Assembly (NCBI RefSeq): GCF_039543385.1
Contig: NZ_BAABJQ010000018.1
Coordinates: 134,821 to 198,820 of the forward strand
DNA: 64,000 nt
Reading direction: 5' to 3'
Origin: Rugosimonospora acidiphila
GTDB lineage: Bacteria; Actinomycetota; Actinomycetes; Mycobacteriales; Micromonosporaceae
The position numbers were made by a program, and so were the translations under genes. Shown piece by piece: positions 1-7,139 of this stretch. Position 1 is the first letter of the stretch. Each line of letters opens with the position of its first letter. A model generated the notes under the pieces. That model saw only the letters and a list, made by a program, of their open reading frames with translations. It ran no database searches and was not told the DNA's origin.

Positions 1-351
1 CGGCCCGGGTGCTGAGGTGACCGGTATGCCCGCCTCGATGGCCGCCCGGACCAGCCGGTATCCCGGATCGGAGACGCTCGGCATGCCGCCGTCGGTGATC
101 ACCGCTACCACCGCTCCCGAAAGCATCGCCTCGACCAGGTCGGGAGTGCGCCGCTCCTCGTTGCCCTCGAAGTACGAGACGATCCGGCCGGGCAGCACGA
201 TGTCCAGTTCGCGGGCCAACCGGATCAGCCGGCGGGTGTCCTCGGCCGCCACCAGGTCGGCCTCGACCAGGGCGGTGCGCAGCCGGGCCGAGGCGTCCGC
301 GACGTTGCCGAGCGGCGCGCCGACCAGGAGCAGTCGTCCCTGAGTGTCCAC
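1..351 (-). CDS. rsmI: 16S rRNA 2'-O-ribose C1402 methyltransferase RsmI, C-terminus off the left edge
   Basis: RsmI uses SAM to methylate the ribose of C1402 in 16S rRNA. The 117 visible residues begin MDTQGRLLLVGAPLGNVADA and carry the family hallmarks VGAPLGNV, AAEDTRRL near residue 37, SYFEGNEERR and TDGGMPSVSDPGYRLV, ending in SAPGP at the window edge. The start is a GTG at 351 preceded on the minus strand by AAGGGGG about 4 nt away. The full protein should be about 280 residues, so more than half lies outside. It is divergent from the mannosyltransferase gene, a common arrangement in actinobacteria. Confidence 0.93.
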   Translation of the reverse strand, partial: MDTQGRLLLVGAPLGNVADASARLRTALVEADLVAAEDTRRLIRLARELDIVLPGRIVSYFEGNEERRTPDLVEAMLSGAVVAVITDGGMPSVSDPGYRLVRAAIEAGIPVTSAPGP

Positions 352-564
352 CGCGCCCCCTTCGTTGCCTGACTGCCTATCTTCCCCGGCCGCGCCGGGC
401 GCCCTGCCGGGCGGTCCCATCTCCCCGAGCGATCCCTCCGTTCCAGCCGGTCCCCCCCCGTCCCGGCCGGTCCGGCCGTCCCCGTCGGTCTCGTCGTCTC
501 AGCTGGTACGGCCGTCCCCGCCCACGGGGAGTCGCCGATCCGGTGCCTGCCGGGCCTCGCCGAC

Positions 565-652
565 TTTCCCGAGCCGTCTCCGAGGGTCTTGTTGGGCTTT
601 CCTGAGCCATTTCCGAGGATCTTGTCGAACTCTCGTGGGCCATCTCGGGGTC
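565..652. repeat. Imperfect 33-bp tandem repeat (about 2.7 units) between rsmI and pmt
   Basis: Units lie at 565-597, 598-630 and a partial, more diverged one at 631-652. The first two share TTTCC-GAGCC-T-TCCGAGG-TCTTGT. The repeat sits in the 518-bp space between the rsmI start (351) and the pmt start (870). The rest of that space is G/C-rich sequence with no ORF I can support in any frame, apart from a -10 element at 857. The period is a multiple of three, so it could also be a decayed coding remnant. Confidence 0.6.
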
Positions 653-856
653 GTGCCAGGCTCCGCACCGCCTCCCGGACCCTTGCCGGATCGGCTGGCG
701 CCCTGCCCGGCGCGGTCGCGGGTCGAGCCGATTCCGGCCGCTGAGCAGGGCGGACGGGGCCGAGTGGCCCACTGCGGACCCGGTTGTCGGGGCGGCCCGG
801 CCGGCCGCGGTTCAGATCCGATGCGCGACGGGTGTGCCCAGCAGCCGAGCGCAGCC

Positions 857-862
857 TACGAT
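857..862 (+). promoter_or_regulatory. -10 element TACGAT for leaderless pmt
   Basis: TACGAT lies 7 nt before the GTG at 870, with no ribosome-binding site between them. This is the geometry of an actinobacterial leaderless transcript and decides between the GTG at 870 and one at 834. No clear -35 is visible. Confidence 0.45.
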
Positions 863-869
863 CGCAGGC

Positions 870-2459
870 GTGACTTCGGCGGTGATGACCGAGCCCGGGC
901 CCGAGGCGGCCGACCAGGCGCCAGCGGTGCCAGAGATCACCCGTCGGCGGCTCGCACCGCCGATGCCGTCCGATGGGTGGAGATCCTGGGTCGCCACGGC
1001 GGTGATCGTGGCGATCGCCGCGATAATCCGGCTGGTCAACCTCAGTCATCCCAAGGGGAAGATCTTCGACGAGGTCTACTACGCGGTCGACGCCCACCAC
1101 CTGCTCCTGCACGGCGTGGAATGGGACGACAAGACGAATACTGGTTCCTTCGTCGTGCACCCGCCGCTGGGCAAGTGGCTGATCGGCGCCGGCGAGGCCG
1201 TCTTCGGGTACAACGACTTCGGCTGGCGGATCTCGGCGGCGATCGCCGGCACCATCGCCGTGCTGATCGTGATCCGGCTGGCCCGGCGGTTGTTCCGCTC
1301 CACCGTGCTGGGGTGCGCGGCCGGGCTGCTGATGGCGCTCGACGGGCTGGAGTTCGTGCTGTCCCGGGTGGCGCTGCTGGACATCTTCCTGCTGATGTTC
1401 GTGCTGGCCGCGTTCGCCTGTCTGGTGATGGACCGGGAGCATCATCGTCGCCGGTGGCTACGGGCGCTGGAGCGGGGGATGGACCCCACCTCCCCCAATC
1501 GCGATGGGCGCCCGCCGTTCGCGATGCCATGGTGGCGGCTGGCCGCCGGGGTGATGACCGGCTGCGCGATGGCGGTCAAGTGGAGCGCCCTCTGGTACAT
1601 CATCGTGTTCGTGGTGCTGATCTATCTCTGGGAGGTCGGCACCCGCAAGAGCGCCGGTGTCCGGCGCCCCTGGCGGGACGCGTTCCTGGACGAGATCGGC
1701 TGGGTGGCCGTATTCGGGCTGGTGATCATCGGCGTCTACCTGGCCAGCTGGACCGGATGGTTCGCCAGCAGCCAGGGCTGGGATCGGCACTGGCTCGCCT
1801 CGCAGGGGCACCGGGAGCTGCCGATCATCGGCTCGCTGGTCAACCTGTGGCACTACCACCGAGAGGCACTGCACTTCCACGACACGCTGACCACCCCACA
1901 CCCGTACCAGTCCTGGCCCTGGCAGTGGCTGCTGCTGGGCAGGCCGGTCGCGTTCTCCTACAACAGCAGCGGAACGTGCGGCGCGGCGACGTGCTCGTCG
2001 GAGGTACTGCTGCTGGGCACTCCGGTGCTGTGGTGGTCGTTCATCCCGGCGCTGTTCGGGCTGGCCTGGTTCGGGATCAGCCGCCGGGACTGGCGCGCGC
2101 TGGCCATCGGCCTCGGCGTGATGGCGAGCATCCTGCCGTGGTTCCCCTACGAGGCCGACGACCGGACGATGTTCTACTTCTACGTCGCGCCGGCCGAACC
2201 GTTCCTCATCCTGGCCGTTGTCTATGTACTTGGCGCGCTGATCCGCAGCCCGGCCCGCAACGTCGCGACCACCCATTCGCCCGGGGGCATCGAGCTGCTT
2301 GAACCAGCCGACCGAAGACTCATGGGCACGGTATTCGCGGGCGCCTATATGGTGGCGGTGGCGGTGATCTTCGCGTACTTCTACCCGATCTACGTCGGGA
2401 AGGTCATCACCTACGCCCAGTGGCTGGCTCGAATGTGGTTGGGTAACCGCTGGATCTAG
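870..2459 (+). CDS. pmt: Dolichyl-phosphate-mannose-protein mannosyltransferase (GT39, PMT family)
   Basis: Integral membrane enzyme that transfers mannose from polyprenyl-phosphate-mannose to Ser/Thr of exported proteins. From GTG 870 it is 529 residues. The catalytic Asp-Glu pair is seen in KIFDEVYY at residues 67-68, right after the first membrane helix (about 41-56), followed by VHPPLGKW (about 96-103). Some ten further hydrophobic helices follow. The eukaryotic MIR domain is absent, as usual for actinobacterial PMTs. A GTG at 834 would add 12 residues, but the -10 element at 857 argues for 870. Divergent from rsmI, as in mycobacteria. Confidence 0.9.
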   Translation: MTSAVMTEPGPEAADQAPAVPEITRRRLAPPMPSDGWRSWVATAVIVAIAAIIRLVNLSHPKGKIFDEVYYAVDAHHLLLHGVEWDDKTNTGSFVVHPPLGKWLIGAGEAVFGYNDFGWRISAAIAGTIAVLIVIRLARRLFRSTVLGCAAGLLMALDGLEFVLSRVALLDIFLLMFVLAAFACLVMDREHHRRRWLRALERGMDPTSPNRDGRPPFAMPWWRLAAGVMTGCAMAVKWSALWYIIVFVVLIYLWEVGTRKSAGVRRPWRDAFLDEIGWVAVFGLVIIGVYLASWTGWFASSQGWDRHWLASQGHRELPIIGSLVNLWHYHREALHFHDTLTTPHPYQSWPWQWLLLGRPVAFSYNSSGTCGAATCSSEVLLLGTPVLWWSFIPALFGLAWFGISRRDWRALAIGLGVMASILPWFPYEADDRTMFYFYVAPAEPFLILAVVYVLGALIRSPARNVATTHSPGGIELLEPADRRLMGTVFAGAYMVAVAVIFAYFYPIYVGKVITYAQWLARMWLGNRWI

Positions 2460-2478
2460 CGAGGCCCCGTCCCGTAGC

Positions 2479-2522
2479 GGGCCCGTCCCGCCCGCTGCGC
2501 GCCGCAGCCGGTGGGCGGGCCC
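2479..2522. terminator. Hairpin between convergent pmt and the PRPP synthetase paralogue
   Basis: GGGCCC at 2479-2484 pairs with GGGCCC at 2517-2522, with further GC pairing and an internal hairpin GCTGCG-CGC-CGCAGC at 2494-2508. There is no U-tract. It lies in the 107-bp convergent gap, so it could serve both genes. Confidence 0.45.
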
Positions 2523-2566
2523 ATTAGCCCAGTCGCTCCCTGGTCCGGTCGTGGCCCGGCCGGGGC

Positions 2567-3514
2567 TCAGACCTGGTCGAACAGGACGCTGACGGACTCA
2601 CCGTTGTGGATGCGGCGCATCGCCTCGGCGAGCGCCGGCGCGATCGACAGCACCCGGAGCTTCGGCATTTGCTTGTCCGGCGGGATCGGCACCGTGTTGG
2701 TGCAGACCACCTCCAGCACGTCCTCCGCCGCGCTGATCCGGTCCAGGGCCCCATCCGCGAACAGCCCGTGTGTGCAGGCCACCCGGATCGAGTTGACCTT
2801 CAGCTCGCGCAGCCGGTCGAGTAGCTCCAGCACGGTGCTGCCCCGGGCGATCTCGTCATCGAGAACGATGACGTCCTTGCCCATCACCTCGCCGATGACC
2901 GCGCTGATGCTCACCCGGTCGTCCTCGTACCGCTGCTTCGCGCCGGCGGCGACCGGTACCCCGAGGAGCCGGGCGAAGTCGGCGGCCGGCTTGGCGTTGC
3001 CCAGGTCGGGCGAGACGACCACCGCATTGTCCAGGTCGTACTGGCGGAAGTGCGCGGCCAGCTCACGCAGGGCGTGCAGATGATCAACGGGCACGCTGAA
3101 GAACCCGTGTACCTGCGGGGAGTGCAGGGTCATCGCGAGCACCCGGTCGGCGCCGGCGGCGACCATCAAGTCGGCCACCAACCGGCCGCCGATCGAGATG
3201 CGCGGGGCGTCCTTCTTGTCGGACCGGGCGTACGCGTAGTGGGGGAGCACCACGGTGGTGCGTGCGGCGGACGCGCCCTTGGCGGCGTCCAGCATCAGCA
3301 GCAGCTCGACCAGGTTCTCCTGAACCGGGGGGACCAGCGGCTGGATCAGGAAGACGTCCCGCTCGCGGCAGTTGGCCTGGAGCTGAACCTCCAGGCAGTC
3401 GTTGGCGAACCGGCTGACCCGCACCGGGCGCAACGGAGTGCCCAGGTGAGCGCAGATCTCGGCGGCCAGTTCGGGGTGGGCGTTGCCGCTGAACACCGCG
3501 ATGTCCTCGTGCAC
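2567..3514 (-). CDS. Ribose-phosphate pyrophosphokinase paralogue (PRPP synthetase)
   Basis: PRPP synthetases make PRPP from ribose 5-phosphate and ATP. This 315-residue protein has FSGNAHPELA at the N-terminus, PHYAYARSDKKD (92-102), the catalytic-type histidine in LHSPQVHGFF (H131), a lysine in the flexible loop (GAKQRY, 191-196) and the PRPP loop LDDEIARGST (218-227). It differs clearly from the canonical copy at 16430, which has YARQDKKHRGREPIS and VDDMIDTGGT. Start GTG 3514: a TATGGT element 6 nt upstream and no Shine-Dalgarno suggest a leaderless mRNA. Its role beside housekeeping Prs is unknown; PRPP supply for salvage is one inference. Confidence 0.88.
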   Translation of the reverse strand: MHEDIAVFSGNAHPELAAEICAHLGTPLRPVRVSRFANDCLEVQLQANCRERDVFLIQPLVPPVQENLVELLLMLDAAKGASAARTTVVLPHYAYARSDKKDAPRISIGGRLVADLMVAAGADRVLAMTLHSPQVHGFFSVPVDHLHALRELAAHFRQYDLDNAVVVSPDLGNAKPAADFARLLGVPVAAGAKQRYEDDRVSISAVIGEVMGKDVIVLDDEIARGSTVLELLDRLRELKVNSIRVACTHGLFADGALDRISAAEDVLEVVCTNTVPIPPDKQMPKLRVLSIAPALAEAMRRIHNGESVSVLFDQV

Positions 3515-3520
3515 GCCGCA

Positions 3521-3526
3521 ACCATA
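3521..3526 (-). promoter_or_regulatory. -10 element TATGGT for the leaderless PRPP synthetase paralogue
   Basis: Read on the minus strand, TATGGT ends 6 nt before the GTG at 3514. No ribosome-binding site lies between. Confidence 0.45.
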
Positions 3527-3640
3527 GCCGGCACCCGGGCGACACGATCGGCTCCCGGAGCGGAGTGTGACCGAGTACCGTTTCGGGCCGTTCGGCACCG
3601 CCCCGCGAACCGGACGGCCAGGTCGGAAACCGGCACCCGC

Positions 3641-3713
3641 CACGCCTCCCCGGCGGGTCACTTCTCCGGCCCCGGGTCACGTCTCCGCCCCGGGCCACGC
3701 CTCCCCGGCGGGT
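3641..3713. repeat. 18-bp direct repeat CACGCCTCCCCGGCGGGT, two copies
   Basis: Identical copies at 3641-3658 and 3696-3713 lie in the 245-bp gap between the DivIVA-domain gene and the PRPP synthetase paralogue. The surrounding sequence is rich in CCCCGGG-type inverted repeats. No gene is supported here. Confidence 0.6.
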
Positions 3714-3759
3714 ACCGTGCCCGGCCGGGCGGAGGTCCGTGTGCCGGCCGGGCACGGGG

Positions 3760-4092
3760 TCATCGGCGTCGGTGGGTCGAGTACTGCTCGGCCTGCCAGC
3801 GCCTGAGTCCGAGCTTGATCCGCTCGTTCTCCGAGCGGAGGTGGAGGATCTCCTGTCGCAGCGCGCGCTCCATCTGATCGCGGGCTGCCAGCACATCGGC
3901 GATCCGGCCGAGGAATGCCCGCACCTCGGCGGCGTCCAGGCCGAACCAGAACCAGCGGCGCCGGAACTTCGCGCCGGTCACCTCCTGGGGGTGCATCAGT
4001 CGCATCATCGGCCGGCGTCCCATCGCGTGAAGCACCGTGATCCGGTGTGCCCGGCGCGGCCGGGGAGTCCGATCGAGTTCACTCCCGTTCAC
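3760..4092 (-). CDS. Small DivIVA-domain coiled-coil protein
   Basis: 110 residues. The central segment LMHPQEVTGAKFRRRWFWFG followed by LDAAEVRAFLGRIADVL matches the N-terminal DivIVA domain (membrane-curvature binding; here with WFW in place of the usual hydrophobic tip residues). It is followed by a short coiled coil (RDQMERALRQEILHLRSENE). Wag31/DivIVA proteins are longer, so this is a minimal family member, not the polar-growth DivIVA. Start GTG 4092 overlaps the end of the upstream methyltransferase by 14 nt, with GAGGA just before it, suggesting translational coupling. Internal ATGs at 4023, 4008 and 4005 are alternatives. Confidence 0.7.
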   Translation of the reverse strand: MNGSELDRTPRPRRAHRITVLHAMGRRPMMRLMHPQEVTGAKFRRRWFWFGLDAAEVRAFLGRIADVLAARDQMERALRQEILHLRSENERIKLGLRRWQAEQYSTHRRR

Positions 4093-4909
4093 CGTCCTCG
4101 GTGGACAGTCGTCGCCCGCTGGTGCTGTAGAGCAGGTGTCCGTGGAGCACGAGCGAGGGGTCGCCGAGCAGGACGTGTACCCGGTCGAGCTCTTCGTCGG
4201 TCAGGCCGGCGGCGAGTAGCTCTTCCTCCAACTGACCGGCCCCGGCGTCGAGCAGCCGGCATCCGGGGCCGCCGCCGCTCCAGGTGGCGCCGTACGTGAC
4301 GGCCTGTACCTCGGTGAACCCCTCCTCCATGAAGGCGAGCAGGGCCCGCCGGGACCAGCTGCGGTCGTTGCCGTGCTCGGCGAGGATCCGCAGGTGCGTG
4401 AGGTGGAACCGGCGCAGCAGCGCCGCGTCCTCCTCGGTCTGGGCGTGCGCCACGATCTCGTGCGGCGGCGTGGGCCAGAAGTCCTCGGTCAGCAGCACCC
4501 CGCCGAGTGCGACCGCCTCGGCGAGCCGCTGGAGCACCCGGCGCCGCTGCGGCAGCTGGTTCAGCAGCAACCGGGCGTGCACCAGGTCGTACGTCTCGCC
4601 GGGCGGTAGCGAGGCCACGAGGTCGGGCCGCGGCGGGTACGGCCGGGGGTGGTCCGGAATCAGCCGGGGGCCGGTGTCCATCGTCCTGACCGATCCGTCC
4701 GGGCCCACCCGGTCCGCCAGCCAGGCGGCCACGCTTCCCGCACCCGCGCCGATCACCAGGCATCGGGCACCGGTCAGATCGAGCAGGCCGGTGATCCGCC
4801 ACCTGCTGAGCGGGTCGAGCAGCGAGGTCAGGGCCTCGTGCGGCGCGACGGACCCGCCGTTGTCATGGTCGTTGTCGTGCGCGTACGCCTCGGTTGCCGG
4901 GCCGGTCAC
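4079..4909 (-). CDS. Class I SAM-dependent methyltransferase, substrate unknown
   Basis: 276 residues from a GTG at 4909 with an excellent Shine-Dalgarno AAGGAGG 7 nt upstream. The long upstream reading frame, with its His/Arg-rich run, is spurious. Motif I of the Rossmann methyltransferase fold is LVIGAGAGSVAAWLADRVG (51-69), an acidic residue follows in RTMDTG, and LLLTEDF-type motifs appear later (GGVLLTEDFW). This general type methylates small molecules; no substrate can be assigned. The start GTGA overlaps the stop of a 67-codon peptide gene, and the end overlaps the DivIVA-domain gene, so the three are probably one transcript. Confidence 0.85.
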   Translation of the reverse strand: MTGPATEAYAHDNDHDNGGSVAPHEALTSLLDPLSRWRITGLLDLTGARCLVIGAGAGSVAAWLADRVGPDGSVRTMDTGPRLIPDHPRPYPPRPDLVASLPPGETYDLVHARLLLNQLPQRRRVLQRLAEAVALGGVLLTEDFWPTPPHEIVAHAQTEEDAALLRRFHLTHLRILAEHGNDRSWSRRALLAFMEEGFTEVQAVTYGATWSGGGPGCRLLDAGAGQLEEELLAAGLTDEELDRVHVLLGDPSLVLHGHLLYSTSGRRLSTEDGERE

Positions 4910-5109
4910 GCCGGGCCTCCTTCCGGGCGAGGGAGGAGGGTGAGCTTGCCTGTCGCCCTCGGGGCGGCGGGTCTCGCCGTGCCGCCGCAGGCCACCGGGG
5001 CTGGGGCGGCGACCGCCGGGCCGACCGGTGCGGTTCGCGTGGCGGCGGTGGTGACGGTCGCGGTGGCGGTGGCGGTGGCGGTGGCGAGCAGCTGACGCCG
5101 TGAAGCCAT
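4906..5109 (-). CDS. 67-aa Ala/Thr-rich peptide with SRRQLL start, coupled to the methyltransferase
   Basis: ATG 5109 has AAAGGAC 7 nt upstream, and the stop overlaps the methyltransferase start by four bases (GTGA), which supports real translation. The peptide begins MASRRQLLATATATATATVT, continues Ala/Pro-rich with a single Cys (VACGG) and ends LLPRPEGGPA. SRRQLL resembles a twin-arginine motif, but the following segment is only weakly hydrophobic, so export is uncertain. The (AT)n run is encoded by a GGTGGC hexanucleotide repeat (reverse strand). It could be a secreted peptide, a precursor modified by the methyltransferase, or simply a translational leader. Confidence 0.55.
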   Translation of the reverse strand: MASRRQLLATATATATATVTTAATRTAPVGPAVAAPAPVACGGTARPAAPRATGKLTLLPRPEGGPA

Positions 5110-5178
5110 GGGCTGTCCTTTCTGCTGGTTGCATGGCCGTGTCAGTTGGGTCCGCTGTGCGTGGTCCTGTGCCTCGGG

Positions 5179-5247
5179 CACGACGTTCTTGAGCACGACG
5201 TCCTCCAGCACGACGTTCTTGAACACGACGTTTCGGGCACGACGGGG
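5179..5247. repeat. Four to five tandem 15-bp iterons CACGACGTTCTTGAG
   Basis: Copies start at 5179, 5194, 5209 and 5224, with a truncated one at 5238 (CACGACGGGG). CACGACGT is invariant in the first four and the spacing is 15, 15, 15 and 14 bp, placing copies roughly on alternating DNA faces. They lie 70-140 bp upstream of the 67-aa peptide gene and downstream of the CxCG gene, so they may be a regulator binding array. Repeated VV(L/P)-(E/K)-(D/N) coding in one frame is the alternative reading. Confidence 0.75.
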
Positions 5248-5331
5248 TCGCCCGTTGTCACGGCTGGCCGAGATGCTCGGTCGCTGTGAACGGGCTATTT
5301 GTGGACCGGATCGCGAGGCCGAATCGCCTGC

Positions 5332-5598
5332 TCAGATCCCGCGGTGCGACCACCTTCTGGGCCGGAGCGCGGTGGGCGAGGCGGGATCGAGTGGGCGGCG
5401 CACGCAGGCGGTCAGCATGCCGCGTGCGGCCAGGCCGGCCCGGGAACAGGGGAACATCTCGCCGCAGGTGCAGCGGCTGTCCTGTTCGGGCTGGTGTTCC
5501 AGGTGCAGTGCGTGCGCCACGCGCCAGAGCAGCGGGTCGGCGCACCCCTCCGGAGGCTGCTCGGGCGGATTCTCCGGGTCGTACTGAACGCGCGACAT
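5332..5598 (-). CDS. Small CxCG-motif protein (88 aa), function unknown
   Basis: ATG 5598 is preceded by GGGGAGG at good spacing. The protein begins MSRVQYDPENPPEQPPEGCA and contains HALHLEHQPEQDSRCTCG then MFPCSRAG, a Cys cluster (C-x-C-G-x5-C) that could bind a metal or redox ligand. Short proteins with a ...LH..H.P....C.CG..FPC pattern are common in actinobacteria, often near regulators, but I know no function. It is divergent from the GntR gene across the palindrome at 5753. Confidence 0.7.
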   Translation of the reverse strand: MSRVQYDPENPPEQPPEGCADPLLWRVAHALHLEHQPEQDSRCTCGEMFPCSRAGLAARGMLTACVRRPLDPASPTALRPRRWSHRGI

Positions 5599-5752
5599 GG
5601 TGATCCTCCCCAGGAAACCGGCGGCCCGCTTCAGTCGGGCGTGCCGGCGCTATGCCGAAACACGGGCGGTAGGGGGCGTGGTGATCCCCGGCGAGCTGCC
5701 ACTGGCGGCCTCACCCTCGACACCGGTTCCCTTGCCCGAAAGAGAAATACCA

Positions 5753-5766
5753 TACCTACGTAGGTA
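5753..5766. promoter_or_regulatory. Perfect 14-bp palindrome TACCTACGTAGGTA, probable GntR operator
   Basis: The dyad lies between the divergent CxCG gene (start 5598) and gntR (start 5814), 35 bp before the gntR -10 element. A second perfect dyad, AAGGCGCCTT, is at 5771-5780. GntR-family repressors commonly bind short palindromes next to their own gene, so autoregulation is the natural inference. Confidence 0.55.
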
Positions 5767-5800
5767 CGTAAAGGCGCCTTCTTGACTGTACGTGACGACG

Positions 5801-5806
5801 TAGCGT
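5801..5806 (+). promoter_or_regulatory. -10 element TAGCGT for leaderless gntR
   Basis: TAGCGT ends 7 nt before the ATG at 5814 and no ribosome-binding site is present. A TTGACT at 5782-5787 is 13 bp upstream, too close for a classical -35. Confidence 0.45.
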
Positions 5807-5813
5807 CGGCATC

Positions 5814-6224
5814 ATGATCGATCCCACCGCAGACCGAGCTCAGTACCGGCAGATCGCCGACACGCTGCGCGACGCGATTCTGAGGGGCGAACTGCAGGAC
5901 GGCGCTCGAGTGCCCAGCGAGGAGCGGCTCCGGCAGGAGCACGGGGTCAGTCGGACGACCGTGCGCAAGGCGATCGAGGTACTCAAGGGCGAGGGGCTGG
6001 TGGACGTGCGGGCCCCGCGGGGCACCTTCGTGCGCAGTCAGCGGCCGGTCGACACCGTGCAGCTGCGCCGGGGCGACCGCGTGTGGACCCGGATGCCGTC
6101 GCCGGACGAGCGGCGCGAGCACGACGTCCGCGAAGGCGTGCCATTTTTGATCATCTCGCGTTCGGACGGCTCCCAGGAGCTGTATCCGGGCGACCGGACC
6201 CAGGCCCAGCAGAGCCCGCGCTGA
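5814..6224 (+). CDS. GntR-family transcriptional regulator (136 aa)
   Basis: The N-terminal winged helix (about residues 8-70) is typical: YRQIADTLRDAILRGELQDG, then ARVPSEERLRQEHGVSRTTV and the wing GLVDVRAPRGTFV. The C-terminal part (70-136) is short and contains VRE-GVPFLIISRSDGSQEL, probably a reduced ligand domain rather than a full UTRA domain of about 140 residues. The ATG is apparently leaderless. The adjacent palindrome and the divergent CxCG gene are its most likely targets. It reads towards tatD, 18 bp downstream. Confidence 0.88.
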   Translation: MIDPTADRAQYRQIADTLRDAILRGELQDGARVPSEERLRQEHGVSRTTVRKAIEVLKGEGLVDVRAPRGTFVRSQRPVDTVQLRRGDRVWTRMPSPDERREHDVREGVPFLIISRSDGSQELYPGDRTQAQQSPR

Positions 6225-6242
6225 CCTGGCAGAGTGCCGATC

Positions 6243-7085
6243 GTGAGGCAGTCTGAATCGAAGCGCGCCGAGACACCGCCGCCACCGCCCGAGCCGCTGG
6301 CCGTGCCGGTGCCCGACAGCCACACCCACCTCGACATCGTGGGCGGTGAGCCGGCGGCCGGGATCGAGGCGGCGCGGGCCGTGGGCATCGACCGGCTGGT
6401 GCAGGTCGGGGTCGATCTCGAGTCCTCGCGCTGGGCGGCTGACCTCGCGGACGCCGAGCCGGCCGTGCTCGCCGCGGTCGCCCTGCACCCCAACGAGGCC
6501 CCGCGCCTGGCCGACCTGGACTCGGCGCTGCGCGCGGTCGAGGAGCTGGCCGGGCGGCCGAGAGTGCGCGGAGTCGGCGAGACCGGCCTGGACTTCTTCC
6601 GGACCGGCGAGGACGGGCGGGCCGCGCAGGAGCGGAGCTTCCGGGCGCACATCGCGATCGCGAAGCGGTTCGGCAAGGCCCTGGTGATCCACGACCGTGA
6701 CGCGCACGCCGACGTGCTGCGGGTCCTCGACGAGGAGGGTGCGCCGGACACGGTGGTGCTGCACTGCTTCTCCGGCGACCGCGAGTTCGCGGCCGAGTGC
6801 GTCCGTCGGGGCTACGTGCTCTCCTTCGCCGGCACGGTCACCTTCAAGAACGCGGCGAACCTCCGCGAGGCGGCGATGATCACCCCTCCCGACCAGATGA
6901 TGGTGGAGACCGACGCCCCCTACCTGACGCCAACCCCCTACCGGGGCCGGCCGAACGCGTCCTACCTGATCCCGCTGACGGTGCGGTCGCTGGCCGCGAC
7001 GACCGGGCGCGACCTCGATGAGCTGTGCGCGTCGATCTCCGCGACCACCGAACGGGTCTTCGGAGGGTGGTCCGCAGCCTCCTGA
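6243..7085 (+). CDS. tatD: TatD-family metal-dependent hydrolase (putative DNase)
   Basis: 280 residues of TIM-barrel amidohydrolase type. Metal ligands are visible in DSHTHLD (HxH), the conserved RGVGETGLDFFR supplies the Glu, later histidines occur in VIHDRDAH and VLHCFSGD, and VETDAPYLTPTPYRG gives the late Asp and the family signature. TatD enzymes are 3'-5' exonucleases in DNA repair. A weak -10 (CAGAGT, 6230-6235) 7 nt before GTG 6243 favours that start; GTG 6234 adds three residues. In other actinobacteria tatD precedes rpfB and ksgA; here a toxin-antitoxin pair occupies the rpfB position. Confidence 0.92.
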   Translation: MRQSESKRAETPPPPPEPLAVPVPDSHTHLDIVGGEPAAGIEAARAVGIDRLVQVGVDLESSRWAADLADAEPAVLAAVALHPNEAPRLADLDSALRAVEELAGRPRVRGVGETGLDFFRTGEDGRAAQERSFRAHIAIAKRFGKALVIHDRDAHADVLRVLDEEGAPDTVVLHCFSGDREFAAECVRRGYVLSFAGTVTFKNAANLREAAMITPPDQMMVETDAPYLTPTPYRGRPNASYLIPLTVRSLAATTGRDLDELCASISATTERVFGGWSAAS

Positions 7086-7103
7086 TGCACTCATCGGCAT
7101 CAC

Positions 7104-7132
7104 TTGACTGCATCACAATTCTGCGGCACTGT
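7104..7132 (+). promoter_or_regulatory. Promoter TTGACT-N17-CACTGT of the toxin-antitoxin operon
   Basis: -35 TTGACT at 7104-7109, a 17-bp spacer, -10 CACTGT at 7127-7132 and the antitoxin ATG 7 nt later at 7140. The spacing is ideal, and the mRNA would be leaderless or nearly so. Confidence 0.5.
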
Positions 7133-7139
7133 AAAGGCC

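Noticed and set aside
344..2302. 652-codon plus-strand open frame overlapping pmt
   Set aside because: Out of frame with the clear PMT; composition is Arg/Gly/Ala-rich shadow coding with no domain.
4910..5134. N-terminal extension of the methyltransferase with a His/Arg run
   Set aside because: The run is the reverse reading of the peptide gene; an AAGGAGG site fixes the start at 4909.
5179..5247. Origin-type iterons of a plasmid
   Set aside because: No replication initiator gene nearby and only four to five short units; a regulatory array is likelier.
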